Source: a virus. Taken from it: 64,000 nt of DNA. Where the stretch lies: IMG/VR virus record IMGVR_UViG_3300022744_000004, positions 1-64,000 of that record; one strand, 5' to 3'. Position numbers and translations under genes: made by a program. Position 1 is the stretch's first letter, and each line of letters starts with the position of its first letter. This document shows positions 62,921-64,000 of the stretch, one piece after another. The notes below the pieces were generated by a model, which searched no databases, was not told the DNA's origin, and saw only the letters and a program-made list of their open reading frames with translations.

Positions 62921-63330
62921 TCGACCCTCCTCATGTTGAGTGTCATCATGTACACCTGCGCTGCCTGCTCGACTTCATCACGCGTGTGCTTCTCATCGAG
63001 CCACAAGGTGAACTCGTGGATGCGGGCTGGCTGCCCGTCAACGGTGGCGAAAAAGAACTGCACTGTGTAGCCCTTCGTCCAGTTCGTCTTGCGTACCACG
63101 AACTCCGTCAGCTCGCGCCCATACCACTCCTTGCTCATGTCCCATTCGGCACCGCCCGCTGTCGCACGGATGAGCTTGCCTTGGAGCAGGGGCACCAAGC
63201 TGTTGCCGTTCATGGCGGCTGCTGCTGCCATCTGATCGCCGGGGGAAATCCACGGCGGCCTATTCATTGTTGCCATAAGATTCCCCATTGCATCAAAGAT
63301 AGAGATGCGGTCGATTTCGAGATGTTGCAC
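62917..63330 (-). CDS. Module protein, paralog 2 (GTG start)
   Basis: A 137-residue protein from GTG after GGAGGTGTGAT. It shares the C-terminal pattern of the preceding gene (Leu-Thr-Glu-Phe, Thr-Asn-Trp, Gln-Phe-Phe, Ala-Gln-Val-Tyr-Met-Met-Thr-Leu-Asn-Met-Arg-Arg-Val). Longer in-frame starts extend into the VWA gene, but their protein looks like its shadow. Duplication next to a VWA gene suggests both are partners or substrates of that complex. Confidence 0.65.
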   Translation of the reverse strand: MQHLEIDRISIFDAMGNLMATMNRPPWISPGDQMAAAAAMNGNSLVPLLQGKLIRATAGGAEWDMSKEWYGRELTEFVVRKTNWTKGYTVQFFFATVDGQPARIHEFTLWLDEKHTRDEVEQAAQVYMMTLNMRRVE

Positions 63331-63331
63331 A

Positions 63332-64000
63332 TCACACCTCCTCGATGCGCAGCAGCTTGCCCCGGATGGGGCGGAAGTTGGTGTTGCCGCAGATGCCCCA
63401 TAAGACATTCCCCGGCGCAACTTCATACTTCGCTTCCACGTACCCGTCACTCAGGTAGATCGTCGCCTTGGGCTTGTACCGCTTGTCGCGGATGTAGCCC
63501 GCAACGCAGGACACAGTGGTTCCCCCTCCGCCTCGTGGGTGCATGAGCTTGGCGATGTTGGCGTAGTCCTTGGGCGTGAACACCTGATCACCTGCCACAC
63601 GCGTATCCCACCACAGCACGCGCACGCGCTCGGGCTGCATCTGCTGTGCGATGCGGGCAATCTCACCGAACACGATTGGGTACAACCCGTGCATGGATGC
63701 CGAGGTATCGCACGCCACGATCAACTCACCTGTCGCCTCACTGAAGCGGCTCGGCATGATGATGTCCAGCGGCAACAGCCTGCGGTTGGGCGGCACAAAT
63801 CGTGACTGGTCATCACCCTCGCATATCTCAGCGATGAACTTGCGCAGCGGGCCACGCCAGTCTGTCTTGCGCTCACGGAATCCCGACAGTGCGTTGTCAC
63901 CGGGGGCGGTGCCACGCATCTGCTGCAACTGCTCGGCCACGACAGCGCCTTGCGCCACGGCATCCTCGATGCGCGTCTTCAGGTCTTTGCCATCGGCGGC
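63332..64000 (-). CDS. CobT-like VWA protein (5' end beyond window)
   Basis: A partial protein of at least 222 residues, open at the right edge. The C-terminal VWA-like domain has Val-Ala-Cys-Asp-Thr-Ser-Ala-Ser-Met (the MIDAS Asp-x-Ser-x-Ser), then Trp-Trp-Asp-Thr, Gly-Gly-Gly-Gly-Thr-Thr and a Leu-Ser-Asp-Gly-Tyr motif, as in CobT and DUF2201-type proteins. These work with MoxR/CobS AAA+ ATPases. With DUF3150 nearby, a chaperone-like ATPase module is expected, its ATPase lying outside the window. Confidence 0.82.
   Translation of the reverse strand, partial: AADGKDLKTRIEDAVAQGAVVAEQLQQMRGTAPGDNALSGFRERKTDWRGPLRKFIAEICEGDDQSRFVPPNRRLLPLDIIMPSRFSEATGELIVACDTSASMHGLYPIVFGEIARIAQQMQPERVRVLWWDTRVAGDQVFTPKDYANIAKLMHPRGGGGTTVSCVAGYIRDKRYKPKATIYLSDGYVEAKYEVAPGNVLWGICGNTNFRPIRGKLLRIEEV

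Noticed and set aside
1-64000. CRISPR arrays, insertion sequences, integrase or attachment sites
   Set aside because: No regularly spaced direct repeats, transposase or integrase motifs were seen.

Overview
The window looks like most of the genome of a lytic, tailed, podovirus-like phage of a Gram-negative bacterium. Virion genes are read rightward (about 4.1-43.0 kb). Replication, recombination and small accessory genes are read leftward (1-3.7 kb and 42.9-64 kb). There is no integrase, excisionase or CI-like repressor. The adaptor protein and the absence of a recognisable tape measure or tail sheath point to a short-tailed phage. Lipoproteins and a three-segment holin point to a Gram-negative host; a betaproteobacterium is only a guess. 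Leftward genes run off both window edges.

Layout. (1) 1-3.7 kb: nine small leftward genes, mostly unknown (one DUF2591/NinX-like), separated by six copies of a palindrome built on TAGGGACA-N3-TGTCCCTA. A 405-bp gap at 2.2-2.6 kb holds nested inverted repeats around an AT-rich core. (2) 3.7-4.13 kb: divergent control region with a leftward terminator and a structured leader. (3) 4.1-12.4 kb: packaging and head genes: terminase small and large subunits, portal, a GroES-like co-chaperonin, scaffold, a head protein and the Mu gpT-like major capsid protein, closed by a strong terminator. (4) 12.5-20.4 kb: head, decoration and connector genes, including a ten-repeat Gly-rich protein and an SU10-type adaptor. 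(5) 20.4-25.1 kb: four fibre-like genes, two ending in S74 auto-chaperones. (6) 25.1-26.8 kb: lysis cassette with lipoprotein, membrane coiled coil, DUF5675 protein, tiny membrane protein and holin, but no classical endolysin. (7) 26.8-43.0 kb: stabilisation/nozzle protein and four probable internal or ejected proteins, the last of 2818 residues with an embedded HExxH metallopeptidase.

(8) 43-56 kb, leftward: primase-helicase, HTH protein, lipoprotein plus tiny membrane protein, SSB-like protein, SNF2-type helicase, HNH-AP2 homing-type endonuclease, Cas4/AddB-like nuclease, small metallopeptidase, family A DNA polymerase, VRR-NUC nuclease and a DEDD exonuclease. (9) 55.5-64 kb: a tightly overlapping train of small genes, then a winged-helix/DUF2325-like protein, an Nmad5-like protein (DNA modification context), DUF3150, two tandem paralogs and a CobT-like VWA protein cut by the window edge. 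A MoxR/CobS AAA+ ATPase would be expected just beyond.

How it works together: leftward early genes share a translation start signature ending in TGACATG and supply replication and host-takeover functions. The rightward late block builds the head (with a phage co-chaperonin), the connector and fibres, lyses the cell and packs a large multi-domain protein set for delivery.
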